From NCBI GenBank assembly GCA_946546945.1, contig CAMNOU010000010.1:37722-101721 (forward strand): 64,000 bases of DNA, in the 5' to 3' direction. The position numbers were made by a program, and so were the translations under genes. The stretch is from an uncultured Lachnospiraceae bacterium (lineage in GTDB: Bacteria; Bacillota; Clostridia; Lachnospirales; Lachnospiraceae). The notes beneath the pieces were generated by a model, which saw nothing but the letters and a program-made list of their open reading frames with translations, searched no databases and had not been told where the DNA came from. Positions 36,011 through 42,978 of this stretch are shown here, in pieces (the first letter of the stretch is position 1; every line of letters starts with the position of its first letter).

Positions 36011-36057
36011 GTACAAAAATAACAGCCAGAGAAAAGATCGTCTCTTGCAAGGCTGTT
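36011..36057 (-). terminator. Minus-strand terminator upstream of the recombinase
   Basis: AACAGCC.AGAGA pairs with TCTCT.GGCTGTT. On the minus strand the stem is followed by ATTTTTGTACCTTTTTT. It separates the repressor-lipoprotein unit from the recombinase and could end the former or attenuate the latter. Confidence 0.6.
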
Positions 36058-36103
36058 CCGAAAATGATACAATATGTTTGCGTATATAGGGTATCATTTT
36101 CGG
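36058..36103. repeat. 13-bp inverted repeat near the recombinase
   Basis: CCGAAAATGATAC and GTATCATTTTCGG are exact inverted copies 20 bases apart, in the 206-base gap between the recombinase and lipoprotein genes. The layout suits a paired protein-binding site controlling recombinase transcription. No matching copy was seen elsewhere. Confidence 0.6.
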
Positions 36104-36114
36104 ATGGTTACCTA

Positions 36115-36148
36115 ACGCCCCTGTTAGTGCAGGGGCGTCTTTTTTATT
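36115..36148 (+). terminator. Hairpin after the lipoprotein gene (possibly bidirectional)
   Basis: A nine-pair stem, ACGCCCCTG with CAGGGGCGT, loop TTAGTG. It has CTTTTTTATT on the + strand side, and on the minus strand lies directly after the lipoprotein stop codon. Confidence 0.65.
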
Positions 36149-37022
36149 GCTGAATTTCTATGACTTTCTTGGCAATTACTGCAGTGGACTCTTGCGTATA
36201 AACTTCAATGGTCAGAGGGTCATTTGTTGCAGTACTATAACGATATAAAACATCGAATGTAAAAGAATCTCCTGGATCGATAGTTACTTGGTATCTGCTG
36301 TTTGCAATGTCTCCGGAATCAGATGGGGAGTACTCCGATACTAGGGTTCCGTTCTGATATCCTCCAATAGTGTATACATCATAAACCCCTAAAGGGATAT
36401 CACTGTTGTTTGTGAAAGTAAAACCTACATCAACAGCAGGATAACCTTCGTTGTCTTCAGAGAATTCGAAATCACCGATTTGTAGAGACGTATCATTGAG
36501 TTCAACGTAGTCTGTAACAGCATATCCAGATTCTTCAAACGGTATAATGCTATAATATTGTGCTTCAACATATGGTTCGGAAGCAGTCATTTGGATAAAA
36601 TCAGTTTCGCTTGTCATTCCCTTATAAGTCCCCCATATTTCTATAATGTCTTCATTTAAGGGTCTGTCACCATCGGGATCATAAGGAAGCAAGACAAGGA
36701 TTTCATTTGTTTCATATCCGTAATCGTCTAAAAAACGTGCAAAACCGCCTATTAGGTCAGAACCATTATCAGAAGTTTCTCCGAGTTTGACAGTAAGATG
36801 GACATCTTTGCCAACATAATCATTGTTCCTTGCAAGATTTTCATAAGAAACGTCCTGGCAAGAGGCTTTAAAGTCCTCCTCTGACTTAGCTGCATCATTT
36901 TCTTCAGCTGCATCAGAAACTATTACCTCCGGTGAGGACGATGAAGAAGCACCTGATCCGCAAGAAGAAAGAGCAACAACAGATGTAGCAGATAAAAGAA
37001 TTGCAAAAAATTTCCTTTTCAT
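36144..37022 (-). CDS. Predicted surface lipoprotein (DUF5067-like C-terminus)
   Basis: 292 residues with a type II signal peptide: a positive N-terminus, a hydrophobic core and the lipobox LSSC with the lipidated cysteine at 21, then a serine-rich linker. Residues about 50-145 look like a small beta-barrel (YVGKDVHLTVKLGE, IIEIWGTYKG). Residues about 165-290 resemble the immunoglobulin-like DUF5067 family (GFTFTNNSDIPLGVYDVYT). It follows the repressor gene by only 37 bases on the same strand, so it is probably expressed in lysogens and may alter the host surface. The region is AT-richer than the late genes. Confidence 0.75.
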   Translation of the reverse strand: MKRKFFAILLSATSVVALSSCGSGASSSSSPEVIVSDAAEENDAAKSEEDFKASCQDVSYENLARNNDYVGKDVHLTVKLGETSDNGSDLIGGFARFLDDYGYETNEILVLLPYDPDGDRPLNEDIIEIWGTYKGMTSETDFIQMTASEPYVEAQYYSIIPFEESGYAVTDYVELNDTSLQIGDFEFSEDNEGYPAVDVGFTFTNNSDIPLGVYDVYTIGGYQNGTLVSEYSPSDSGDIANSRYQVTIDPGDSFTFDVLYRYSTATNDPLTIEVYTQESTAVIAKKVIEIQQ

Positions 37023-37059
37023 AGATTAAAACCTCCTAATATCATTCTTTAGTATTCTT

Positions 37060-37794
37060 TTATTTTTCCACTTTTTCAATTACTTTACCAATTAATCTTA
37101 TCTCTTCGTTTCCAGGAATATCAGGATAGTCATGATTATGGGAGATGAGCCCATTAGGACCATACTCTTTTACATAACATTCATTCCCAATCGTAAAGAT
37201 TCCGATTTCGCCATGCTGCAGATTTTCAATTTTTTCTATATATAGCAATTCTCCATCATGGTAATCCGGCTCCATGCTGTCACCATTGACGCCGATCACG
37301 AAGTCGGCACCAGGAACAAAGGGAAGTTCAATGGTATCCGTAGGAATATCATCAAAATAGAATCCGGATCCGGCACAAGCAATCTTGTGGACATACGGAT
37401 AAACACGAGACGAGGAAGGCCTTACACTGTGCTTGCCAGCTTCACGGATCTGCAGGGTGCGTTTAAATTCACGATCGAGAATATAAGTAACGGTCTCTTG
37501 GCCAAAGGGATCGAGTTTTCTATACGTATCAATGAGTTTCCATTCCTGATCATCGGGAATAGAGTAGTCAATTCCGATGTCCCCGAATGTTTCTAAAATG
37601 TTCTTACATGAAAATATTTGACACAATGCCACAAAAATATCAGCATTTGGCATGCGAATGCCTTTTTCATATCCATATAATGTTTTATCAGAAACCTCAA
37701 AACCCATCTCTGAAAGTCGCGAACTAACATCTTTTGCAGTCATTTTTGCATTTTCGCGCAATTTCTTTAAGGTTGCTCCAAGTTTATTTTCCAT
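37060..37794 (-). CDS. CI/LexA-like self-cleaving phage repressor
   Basis: 244 residues. The N-terminal XRE helix-turn-helix (about 5-60) is followed by an S24 peptidase domain: cleavage bond A141-G142 in CAGSG, nucleophile S173 in GDSMEP and base K209 in YVKEY are all present. RecA-stimulated self-cleavage on DNA damage is therefore expected. The start at 37794 follows AGGTGG on the minus strand. It faces the Cro-like gene across three palindromic operators. Confidence 0.92.
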   Translation of the reverse strand: MENKLGATLKKLRENAKMTAKDVSSRLSEMGFEVSDKTLYGYEKGIRMPNADIFVALCQIFSCKNILETFGDIGIDYSIPDDQEWKLIDTYRKLDPFGQETVTYILDREFKRTLQIREAGKHSVRPSSSRVYPYVHKIACAGSGFYFDDIPTDTIELPFVPGADFVIGVNGDSMEPDYHDGELLYIEKIENLQHGEIGIFTIGNECYVKEYGPNGLISHNHDYPDIPGNEEIRLIGKVIEKVEK

Positions 37795-37816
37795 TCTTTC
37801 CACCACCTTTTCTAAA

Positions 37817-37845
37817 AATATATAACACAATTTTAGCATAGTCAA
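37817..37845 (-). promoter_or_regulatory. Repressor promoter (leftward)
   Basis: On the minus strand, TTGACT (37845-37840) and TATATT (37822-37817) are 17 bases apart. Operator 1 lies just upstream of the -35 box, a position that would allow the repressor to activate rather than block this promoter. Confidence 0.65.
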
Positions 37846-37852
37846 TAAAAAT

Positions 37853-37865
37853 CTTCGCCACGAAG
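37853..37865. promoter_or_regulatory. Operator 1 (CTTCG-N3-CGAAG)
   Basis: CTTCGCCACGAAG is a 13-bp palindrome, one of three in the divergent control region. Its centre is 42 bp from that of operator 2. Confidence 0.85.
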
Positions 37866-37886
37866 AAAATATTTTTAAAAAATCTA

Positions 37887-37915
37887 TTGACATTCTTCGT
37901 AGCGAAGTCTATCAT
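37887..37915 (+). promoter_or_regulatory. Early lytic promoter (rightward)
   Basis: TTGACA at 37887-37892 and TATCAT at 37910-37915, spacing 17. Operator 2 fills the spacer, so repressor binding would exclude RNA polymerase. Confidence 0.8.
37895..37907. promoter_or_regulatory. Operator 2 (CTTCG-N3-CGAAG)
   Basis: CTTCGTAGCGAAG lies between the -35 and -10 boxes of the rightward promoter. Confidence 0.87.
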
Positions 37916-37926
37916 ACAATTAAAGT

Positions 37927-37939
37927 CTTCGATGCGAAG
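37927..37939. promoter_or_regulatory. Operator 3 (CTTCG-N3-CGAAG)
   Basis: CTTCGATGCGAAG lies just after the predicted rightward start site and 18 bases before the Cro-like start codon. Confidence 0.85.
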
Positions 37940-37957
37940 AGTTTGGAGGTGATTATA

Positions 37958-38170
37958 GTGAGCATATCGAAGAAAATAGGAATGTATATGAAGGAACGTG
38001 GAATCAACTTAGCTGAGGCGGCCAGGAGAACGCAACTTGACTATCAGAGCCTGTATGCAAGCTTGTATGATGAAAAACGAAATCGAGATCTTCGGACTGA
38101 AGAACTAATCCCCTTATGTATATTTCTTGGAGTAGACCCAAGAGATTTCGCAGAACCAAGAAAGGAGTGA
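37958..38170 (+). CDS. Cro-like small XRE regulator
   Basis: 70 residues with one helix-turn-helix (NLAEAARRTQLDYQSLYASL). It is the first gene of the rightward early transcript, divergent from the repressor. GTG at 37958 is taken as start because GGAGGTG precedes it by six bases. It likely competes for the CTTCG operators, which is an inference from position. Confidence 0.8.
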   Translation: MSISKKIGMYMKERGINLAEAARRTQLDYQSLYASLYDEKRNRDLRTEELIPLCIFLGVDPRDFAEPRKE

Positions 38171-38266
38171 GAAGATATCGAATTTCACAGAAGAAAAAAA
38201 TGCACTGTGATAAGGACAAACAAAGGAGTCATATTATTTTGAGAACAAATCAGAAGGGAGAACATC

Positions 38267-38440
38267 ATGGGAGACAGATATGAAGATCCTGTAATCCACA
38301 AATTCCCGAATGCGACAGTCAAGGTGTACAAACCGATCCTGACAGAGGAAGAGAGGACACGAAGAGAAAATGAGTGTAAGAAGGCCTGTGCTGAGATGTT
38401 CCGGAATATGGAACAACGCGCAGAAAAACAAAGTTCCTGA
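38267..38440 (+). CDS. Small phage early protein (57 aa)
   Basis: Starts MGDRYEDPVIHKFPNATVKV and ends with a charged helix (TEEERTRRENECKKACAEMF). GAAGGGAG precedes the ATG. It is a type of small protein common in clostridial phages and conjugative elements; the function is unknown. A GGCTCCC-GTACA-GGGAGCC hairpin follows at 38443-38461 without a T run. Confidence 0.7.
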   Translation: MGDRYEDPVIHKFPNATVKVYKPILTEEERTRRENECKKACAEMFRNMEQRAEKQSS

Positions 38441-38505
38441 TTGGCTCCCGTACAGGGAGCCATCGGACAAGCTTAATACAGAAACAGAATAGAAAGGAGA
38501 AAAAT

Positions 38506-38781
38506 ATGAGAGAAGTCGTGATCAAGTGTGACAGATGCGGGAAAGTGATCCATGATCTTCCGGCCAAGGTGAGCATTTTACGGACCCAGAGGACAAGCGA
38601 TACAAAGTTCGATGGTGTGTATGAGCCGGACATGGAGCTGTGCCTGGAATGCGTGAATAAGCTGATTGTATTGATTGATAACTTTGCAACGGCGAGGCAG
38701 CGGAGAAAGATTTCCTTCCAGGAGCTGCTGGGGGAAGAAGAACTTGATGAAGTGTGGGGCGAACCGATCGATCATGATTAA
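38506..38781 (+). CDS. Small zinc-ribbon protein of unknown function
   Basis: 91 residues. CDRCGK at 9-14 and CLEC at about 47-50 form a possible four-cysteine zinc site. AAAGGAG precedes the ATG. A 16-bp palindrome lies 10 bases after the stop. Confidence 0.75.
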   Translation: MREVVIKCDRCGKVIHDLPAKVSILRTQRTSDTKFDGVYEPDMELCLECVNKLIVLIDNFATARQRRKISFQELLGEEELDEVWGEPIDHD

Positions 38782-38791
38782 GGAAGAGAAA

Positions 38792-38807
38792 GTTGTACCG
38801 GTACAAC
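38792..38807. promoter_or_regulatory. 16-bp palindrome GTTGTACCGGTACAAC, copy 1
   Basis: Perfect palindrome 10 bases after a stop codon and just before the ribosome site of the next gene. Exact copies lie at 42197 and 55970, and a one-mismatch copy at 47024. Confidence 0.8.
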
Positions 38808-38830
38808 AGGAAGGGGCTGTCAGGTGAACA

Positions 38831-39070
38831 ATGGACATATTCAGAAAAATGATTGAGCAGAAGTTACAAAGGGAAATATCCAGAAGCCTGCGTGCCAGGA
38901 GCAATGTGGATCTGAAGGATATGGCAGTCGCATATCACAAAAATGCATTACAGGAGCTGCTGTTTACGGCACATTGCAAAGTATACGGCAAAGAGGATAC
39001 CTACGTGGTAGAAGGCAAGATTGATGATATGGGTGAGATCTTTCTGCACCCGGAAAAGGAGGCAATATGA
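38831..39070 (+). CDS. Hypothetical phage protein (79 aa)
   Basis: Mostly helical start (FRKMIEQKLQREISRSLRAR) and a short beta-rich end (KEDTYVVEGKIDDMGEIF). No family is recognised. It overlaps the next gene by the ATGA arrangement. Confidence 0.65.
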   Translation: MDIFRKMIEQKLQREISRSLRARSNVDLKDMAVAYHKNALQELLFTAHCKVYGKEDTYVVEGKIDDMGEIFLHPEKEAI

Positions 39071-39279
39071 AACGAGCAGGAGAAACCTGCGCACTGCTGG
39101 GACTGTTCCAGATGATCCTGTTGGTTTTGACCGCCGGCACACAGAGTGGGATCAATGCAGTCGGAGCAGTGGCATGGTTTGTGACAGCATTCCTTATGAT
39201 GGCCATAGGTATTGTGATTATAGAGGAGGCAGAAAAAGAAAGGAGAAGAAAGCGTGAACATCACAGAAAAGTTTATTGA
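39067..39279 (+). CDS. Small membrane protein (70 aa)
   Basis: Two hydrophobic helices (ALLGLFQMILLVLTA and AVAWFVTAFLMMAIGIVII) followed by a highly charged cytosolic tail. Function unknown; small early phage membrane proteins can affect superinfection, but nothing here shows that. Confidence 0.65.
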   Translation: MKRAGETCALLGLFQMILLVLTAGTQSGINAVGAVAWFVTAFLMMAIGIVIIEEAEKERRRKREHHRKVY

Positions 39280-39469
39280 GCGCATTACGGCGGGGAAGAT
39301 CAAGGCAAAGACCATTCCGACGGCTTACGGAGTCCCGGCAGATGCGGTCATCGCGGCAGCAGGAACGGTCCAGGATGATAATCAGACATATATCTATGAA
39401 TCCGGACATGGATCTTACTATTGCCTCTCAGAGCGCATGCTGGCATATGCAGCAGCCATAAAAAGTTGA
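39254..39469 (+). CDS. Hypothetical phage protein (71 aa)
   Basis: GTG start overlapping the previous gene by 26 bases, with AGGAGAAGAAAG upstream. ITEKFIERITAGKIKAKTIP then a Gly/Tyr-rich stretch. No family is recognised. Confidence 0.6.
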   Translation: MNITEKFIERITAGKIKAKTIPTAYGVPADAVIAAAGTVQDDNQTYIYESGHGSYYCLSERMLAYAAAIKS

Positions 39470-39471
39470 AG

Positions 39472-39600
39472 GCCAGACGAAACGAATCGCCCGGCCTCCG
39501 GAAATGCTACTAATTGACAAAAATATTATAGCATTTCCGGTCAGAAAAAGCAAGGAAAACGGGGGGATTTTTGCTCCCCGTGAGACCTTGATAAAGATAT
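39472..39600. other. Candidate replication origin: clustered inverted repeats before rep
   Basis: The 152-base gap before the HUH gene holds three structures. AGGCC and GGCCT flank the start. CCGGAAATGCTA (39498-39509) and TAGCATTTCCGG (39529-39540) are exact 12-bp inverted copies. ACGGGG and CCCCGT form a third hairpin (39559-39581). A direct repeat AAAGATATTAAAGATA follows. Rolling-circle initiators usually nick a hairpin next to their own gene, so this is a plausible origin. Confidence 0.45.
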
Positions 39601-39621
39601 TAAAGATAGGACAGAAATGCG

Positions 39622-40383
39622 ATGGTAAAGAGAAAAATTTATAAGCTCCGCAAGGGAGAGATCATAGAGGTAGAAGAGTTCCATGACGGGAGATATGGAG
39701 CACCGGGGACACCCAGACAGAAAAAGAAGAGACCAACGAAAGAACAGATCCAGCGGATCAATGAATTGAACAAAGCGAAGAGATGCCGGCACCGGCTCGT
39801 GGAGTATTTTGGTGAGCATGATCTGTTCGTCACATTGACTTTTACACCAGATAGCCGTCCTCCGGATATGGCTGCGGCCAAGATGGATTTCACAAAGTTC
39901 ATCCGGAAGGTGAGAAAAGAGTACAAAAGATCAGGGGAAGAACTTTACTGGATCCGGAATATAGAAAGAGGCACCAGGGGAGCATGGCACATCCATCTTG
40001 TGGTGAACAGGATCCGGGGCTCCGGAGACATCATCATGGAGGCCTGGCCATATGGCAACGTGTATATCGGCAGGATCCGGAACAATGCGAAGGTCTATGA
40101 TGAGGACATGACGAAGCTGGCCAACTATATCACGAAGTCAGAGCATACCACTTATAAGAAGGCAGATGGCAGCAGGGGGAAATCCCGCATCAGTGAATCC
40201 AGTTACAGCACATCCCGCAATATGCCGTTGCCGGAGCCGAAACAGCAGAAGCTGATACGCTGGAAGGCAGAGCCGAAAGCAAAGAAGGGGTACTATATCG
40301 AAAAGCATCATGAAGGCATCAATCCTGTGACCGGATATAAATACCGGCGATACACCATGATCAGACTGAACAGGAGGATTTGA
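39622..40383 (+). CDS. HUH-type rolling-circle replication initiator
   Basis: 253 residues. Motif 1 is FVTLTF (69-74), the metal-binding HUH motif is AWHIHLVV with H123 and H125, and the likely nicking tyrosine is Y169 in NYITK. Such Rep proteins cut one strand at an origin hairpin and stay attached to the 5' end. The basic, arginine/lysine-rich N-terminus may bind DNA. A cluster of inverted repeats directly upstream is a candidate origin. No helicase loader or DnaA-like initiator is seen nearby, so this may be the phage's replication start protein. Confidence 0.82.
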   Translation: MVKRKIYKLRKGEIIEVEEFHDGRYGAPGTPRQKKKRPTKEQIQRINELNKAKRCRHRLVEYFGEHDLFVTLTFTPDSRPPDMAAAKMDFTKFIRKVRKEYKRSGEELYWIRNIERGTRGAWHIHLVVNRIRGSGDIIMEAWPYGNVYIGRIRNNAKVYDEDMTKLANYITKSEHTTYKKADGSRGKSRISESSYSTSRNMPLPEPKQQKLIRWKAEPKAKKGYYIEKHHEGINPVTGYKYRRYTMIRLNRRI

Positions 40384-40384
40384 A

Positions 40385-40867
40385 GTGAAGCAGGTGAAAT
40401 TGTACATAGAGGCTACTTATAAGGGTCTTCGTCCGCAGGACGGCAGATATGGATATGTGTTAGCCTGTGAGACTTCCAGAGGACTGTTCACCAGTGCCGG
40501 AGCCGGGAGGGAAATGGCAAACTTCCAGAGACTGGGTCTGATGGCGGCGCTGGATGCGCTTGGCCGAATGAGAAAGCCGTCAGACATCATGATCATCACA
40601 GATTGTGCACATTTGGTATCCGCTTATATGGAAGGGTGGTTGGATAAATGGCAGGAGAACGGCTGGAAGAGCACAAAAGGGAAGGAAATAGTGAACCATG
40701 AACTATGGGAACAGCTCTATAAGTACAGCCAGGTACATCTAATCGATGCTGACTATGCAGAGAAACATGAATTCTCCTCCGTGCTGTTGGCAGAGATGGA
40801 GATGGCTAACCTTGAAATTGGCCAGAAGACCCGCCTGGATACCCTCGAAACCCGGAGAAATACATGA
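40385..40867 (+). CDS. RNase H-like protein with altered active site
   Basis: 160 residues resembling RNase HI: LYIEATYKG at the first strand, MIITDCAHLVSAYMEGWLDKW, and NGWKSTKGKEIVNHELWEQL, which is the typical substrate-handle region. The first catalytic Asp appears to be Glu (IEAT) and the usual Glu in the NRMEL helix is replaced (NFQRLGL), while the third Asp (TDC) is kept. It may bind nucleic acid without efficient cleavage. GTG start, two bases after rep. Confidence 0.7.
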   Translation: MKQVKLYIEATYKGLRPQDGRYGYVLACETSRGLFTSAGAGREMANFQRLGLMAALDALGRMRKPSDIMIITDCAHLVSAYMEGWLDKWQENGWKSTKGKEIVNHELWEQLYKYSQVHLIDADYAEKHEFSSVLLAEMEMANLEIGQKTRLDTLETRRNT

Positions 40868-40974
40868 GAGTGCGCCATAAATCGGAAAATACGTATTTTT
40901 ACGAAGAATTTCAAGCGAAAACAGGGATGCCATTGGGAATTGCGCTAATAGGGGATGCAATCGGAAATACGTAG
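40864..40974 (+). CDS. Possible small peptide (36 aa)
   Basis: ATG overlaps the previous stop (ATGA). The peptide begins MRVRHKSENTYFYEEFQAKT. The DNA contains AAAATACGTATTTT near its start and AATCGGAAATACGTA at its end, so part of this stretch could instead be a binding site. Confidence 0.4.
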   Translation: MRVRHKSENTYFYEEFQAKTGMPLGIALIGDAIGNT

Positions 40975-40998
40975 AAACAGAAAGGAAAGGAGGGAAGC

Positions 40999-41259
40999 AT
41001 GGAGAAATATATCAAAGCGGAACCGCTGAAGAAAAAGATTGCAGCGACGCCATATCTGCAGAAATACCCGAATATCGTCAGGCTGACACTGGAACATATC
41101 GATGAGGAGCCGGAAACCAGCCTGTCAGAACGGGAGCAGGATCTTAAGCGGGAGAGGGACGACATGACGCAGCTGTATCGTCTGTCACAGGACAAGGTCC
41201 AGAGCCTTGCGAGGGAGCTGCGGATGTATGAGGAGACAGTGGACGCAATAGGAGGATGA
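40999..41259 (+). CDS. Hypothetical phage protein (86 aa)
   Basis: IKAEPLKKKIAATPYLQKYPN followed by a charged coiled-coil stretch (SEREQDLKRERDDMTQLYRL). AAGGAGGGAAGC precedes the ATG. No family is recognised. Confidence 0.65.
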   Translation: MEKYIKAEPLKKKIAATPYLQKYPNIVRLTLEHIDEEPETSLSEREQDLKRERDDMTQLYRLSQDKVQSLARELRMYEETVDAIGG

Positions 41260-41260
41260 T

Positions 41261-41515
41261 ATGCGAACAGTAGAGAGTTTTGCACAGGTGGACTTCTCCG
41301 GCCTGACAATACCGGTGATCGTGGTGTATTTCCACCCGGATGACGACCCGGAGATGTGTGTAGCGAGGGTGTTCGACATGGACAAGCCTACAGACACGCT
41401 CATGCGGGCAGAATCCATCTGGACGCTGGAAGAGGATATCCGGCGCAGCACAAGACTGATCAGACTGGAACGAATGGCAGGGGATGAGCCTCATATTGTC
41501 AGTGTTTGGATGTAA
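41261..41515 (+). CDS. Hypothetical phage protein (84 aa)
   Basis: Beta-rich start (GLTIPVIVVYFHPDDDPEMC) and a helical C-terminus. It begins one base after the preceding stop, with GGAGGATGAT upstream. No family is recognised. Confidence 0.65.
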   Translation: MRTVESFAQVDFSGLTIPVIVVYFHPDDDPEMCVARVFDMDKPTDTLMRAESIWTLEEDIRRSTRLIRLERMAGDEPHIVSVWM

Positions 41516-41592
41516 AAAACGGCCATTGTAACTTATAAAACAACTAAGCACGCACTAGGTAATGGTTTTTTGTATCACAAAAATAAATAAAA

Positions 41593-41616
41593 CGGCAGCA
41601 GTTGGCCGTGCTGCCG
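41593..41616. other. Stem-loop before a small ORF
   Basis: CGGCAGCA pairs with TGCTGCCG around GTTGGCCG, directly before the GGGGGAGGTGG ribosome site of the next gene. It could affect its translation. The rest of 41516-41592 shows nothing else. Confidence 0.5.
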
Positions 41617-41628
41617 GGGGAGGTGGAA

Positions 41629-41853
41629 ATGAGCGAATTGATCAGGATCGATCTCTGCGAAGGGGCAGAGATGATGATAGAAGTGACTCCTCAGATGGTA
41701 AGAGACCTGAGGCAGTGTAACGAAGAAGACATAGAGGTTATCCGGACTTGCAGGAACTGCAGTTGGCAGGGGAAAATATTCAGCATCTTCACGGGCGAGG
41801 ACATCGCGCTCTGCGGATGTGAACCAGTCACAAAGGCGGTGCTGGAACGATGA
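41629..41853 (+). CDS. Hypothetical phage protein (74 aa)
   Basis: Acidic N-terminus (LIRIDLCEGAEMMIEVTPQM) and a C-terminal cysteine set (CRNCSW, ALCGCE) that may bind zinc. GGAGGTGG precedes the ATG; overlap ATGA with the next gene. Confidence 0.65.
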   Translation: MSELIRIDLCEGAEMMIEVTPQMVRDLRQCNEEDIEVIRTCRNCSWQGKIFSIFTGEDIALCGCEPVTKAVLER

Positions 41854-42197
41854 GCGGGCTCCTGTACCCAAAAACGCCCACAAAGAAAAAGAGGAAGAAG
41901 CATGCCAGGAGCATCATCCAGGAGAAGGACGGCACCTGTTATCTGTGCCGGCTCTCCGGGAACTGGTATCCGCAATATGTGCATAAGCATCATATCTTCG
42001 GCGGCCCGCTCAGGGACAAGTCAGAAGCATATGGCCTGACGGTCTATCTATGTGTGAACCATCATGAGTTAGGAGCCGAAGCGGTGCACCGGAATAAAGA
42101 GACGATGCGCTTCCTGCAGCGGATCGGGCAGCAGGCATTCGAAAAGATCCACGGACATGAGAAGTTTATGGAGATGTTCGGGAGGAATTACCTGTAG
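41850..42197 (+). CDS. HNH-like nuclease-type protein
   Basis: 115 residues. CYLCRLSGNW, HKHHIFGGP, and YLCVNHHELG supply two Cys pairs and the paired histidines of an HNH/treble-clef fold; the basic N-terminus (KTPTKKKRKKHARS) suits DNA binding. Similar phage proteins assist recombination or packaging. Activity is inferred only. Confidence 0.7.
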   Translation: MSGLLYPKTPTKKKRKKHARSIIQEKDGTCYLCRLSGNWYPQYVHKHHIFGGPLRDKSEAYGLTVYLCVNHHELGAEAVHRNKETMRFLQRIGQQAFEKIHGHEKFMEMFGRNYL

Positions 42198-42212
42198 TTG
42201 TACCGGTACAAC
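42197..42212. promoter_or_regulatory. 16-bp palindrome GTTGTACCGGTACAAC, copy 2
   Basis: Perfect copy whose first base is the last base of the preceding TAG stop codon. It abuts a second palindrome. Confidence 0.8.
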
Positions 42213-42236
42213 CATTTTGTTGAGGTCAACAAAATG
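42213..42236. repeat. 24-bp palindrome abutting copy 2
   Basis: CATTTTGTTGA and TCAACAAAATG are exact inverted arms around GG. With the 16-mer directly before it, this makes a 40-base double palindrome in the gap before the next gene. Confidence 0.7.
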
Positions 42237-42266
42237 ATAACGGACGGAAAGAGCGAGGTATAGACA

Positions 42267-42953
42267 ATGACAAAAGCTGAAGAGACCCGGAAAGCCAAGG
42301 CGGTCCAGCTTCGTTATAAAAGGCCAATAGTGAAAGACATCAACCTTTGGAGAATTCAGGAAGAGCTGGATGAGATTTCTTACGAATGCGATGAGGTCCG
42401 GTATTACTGGGAAACAGACGACGATACACTCCTCAATGCGCTGGATGGTAATGAGAATGAAGCATACGAATTCAGAATGGCATTCGCTGATTTGTGCGCG
42501 GAGTGTGAGCAGATGCGAGAGGATCTTCAGAATGAGTACGTACCGGAATGCTTCGATCTGCTGTTTGTGGCAGCAGGAGCCGGCGAACAGGGCGGCGGGT
42601 ATCTCGGATGGGATTCTTACGAACATGACTATTTCGGGATCAACTGCATGGATGAGTTTGTTACAGGTGAGGCCGCAAAGAAGCTGAAACAGATGACAAA
42701 GGATCAGATCATTGAATGCCTGGGAGCATGCCTCAAAGTGCTTTACGCATACATTGGTTTGCGCTATCGATACGACAGCCTGAAAGCAGCATTCGACATC
42801 CTAAGGGATGAGAACACGGGGATATTGAAAGTAACAAAGCAGATTGAAGAACTCTATGATCAATGTGAAGCGGAGCAGTTTTGGGAATACGCAAAGCCTG
42901 TAAAGGAATTCGATAACCTGTTGAAAGCGGTTCCGCAGGAGCAATGGTTATAA
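42267..42953 (+). CDS. Hypothetical phage protein (228 aa)
   Basis: Acidic, helical protein with a Gly-rich middle (VAAGAGEQGGGYLGWDSYEH). No known family is recognised and no membrane segment or catalytic motif is evident. It lies in the early region of small proteins upstream of the PcfJ-like gene. Confidence 0.65.
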   Translation: MTKAEETRKAKAVQLRYKRPIVKDINLWRIQEELDEISYECDEVRYYWETDDDTLLNALDGNENEAYEFRMAFADLCAECEQMREDLQNEYVPECFDLLFVAAGAGEQGGGYLGWDSYEHDYFGINCMDEFVTGEAAKKLKQMTKDQIIECLGACLKVLYAYIGLRYRYDSLKAAFDILRDENTGILKVTKQIEELYDQCEAEQFWEYAKPVKEFDNLLKAVPQEQWL

Positions 42954-42978
42954 AACAAAAAGAAAGAGAGGAAATGCT

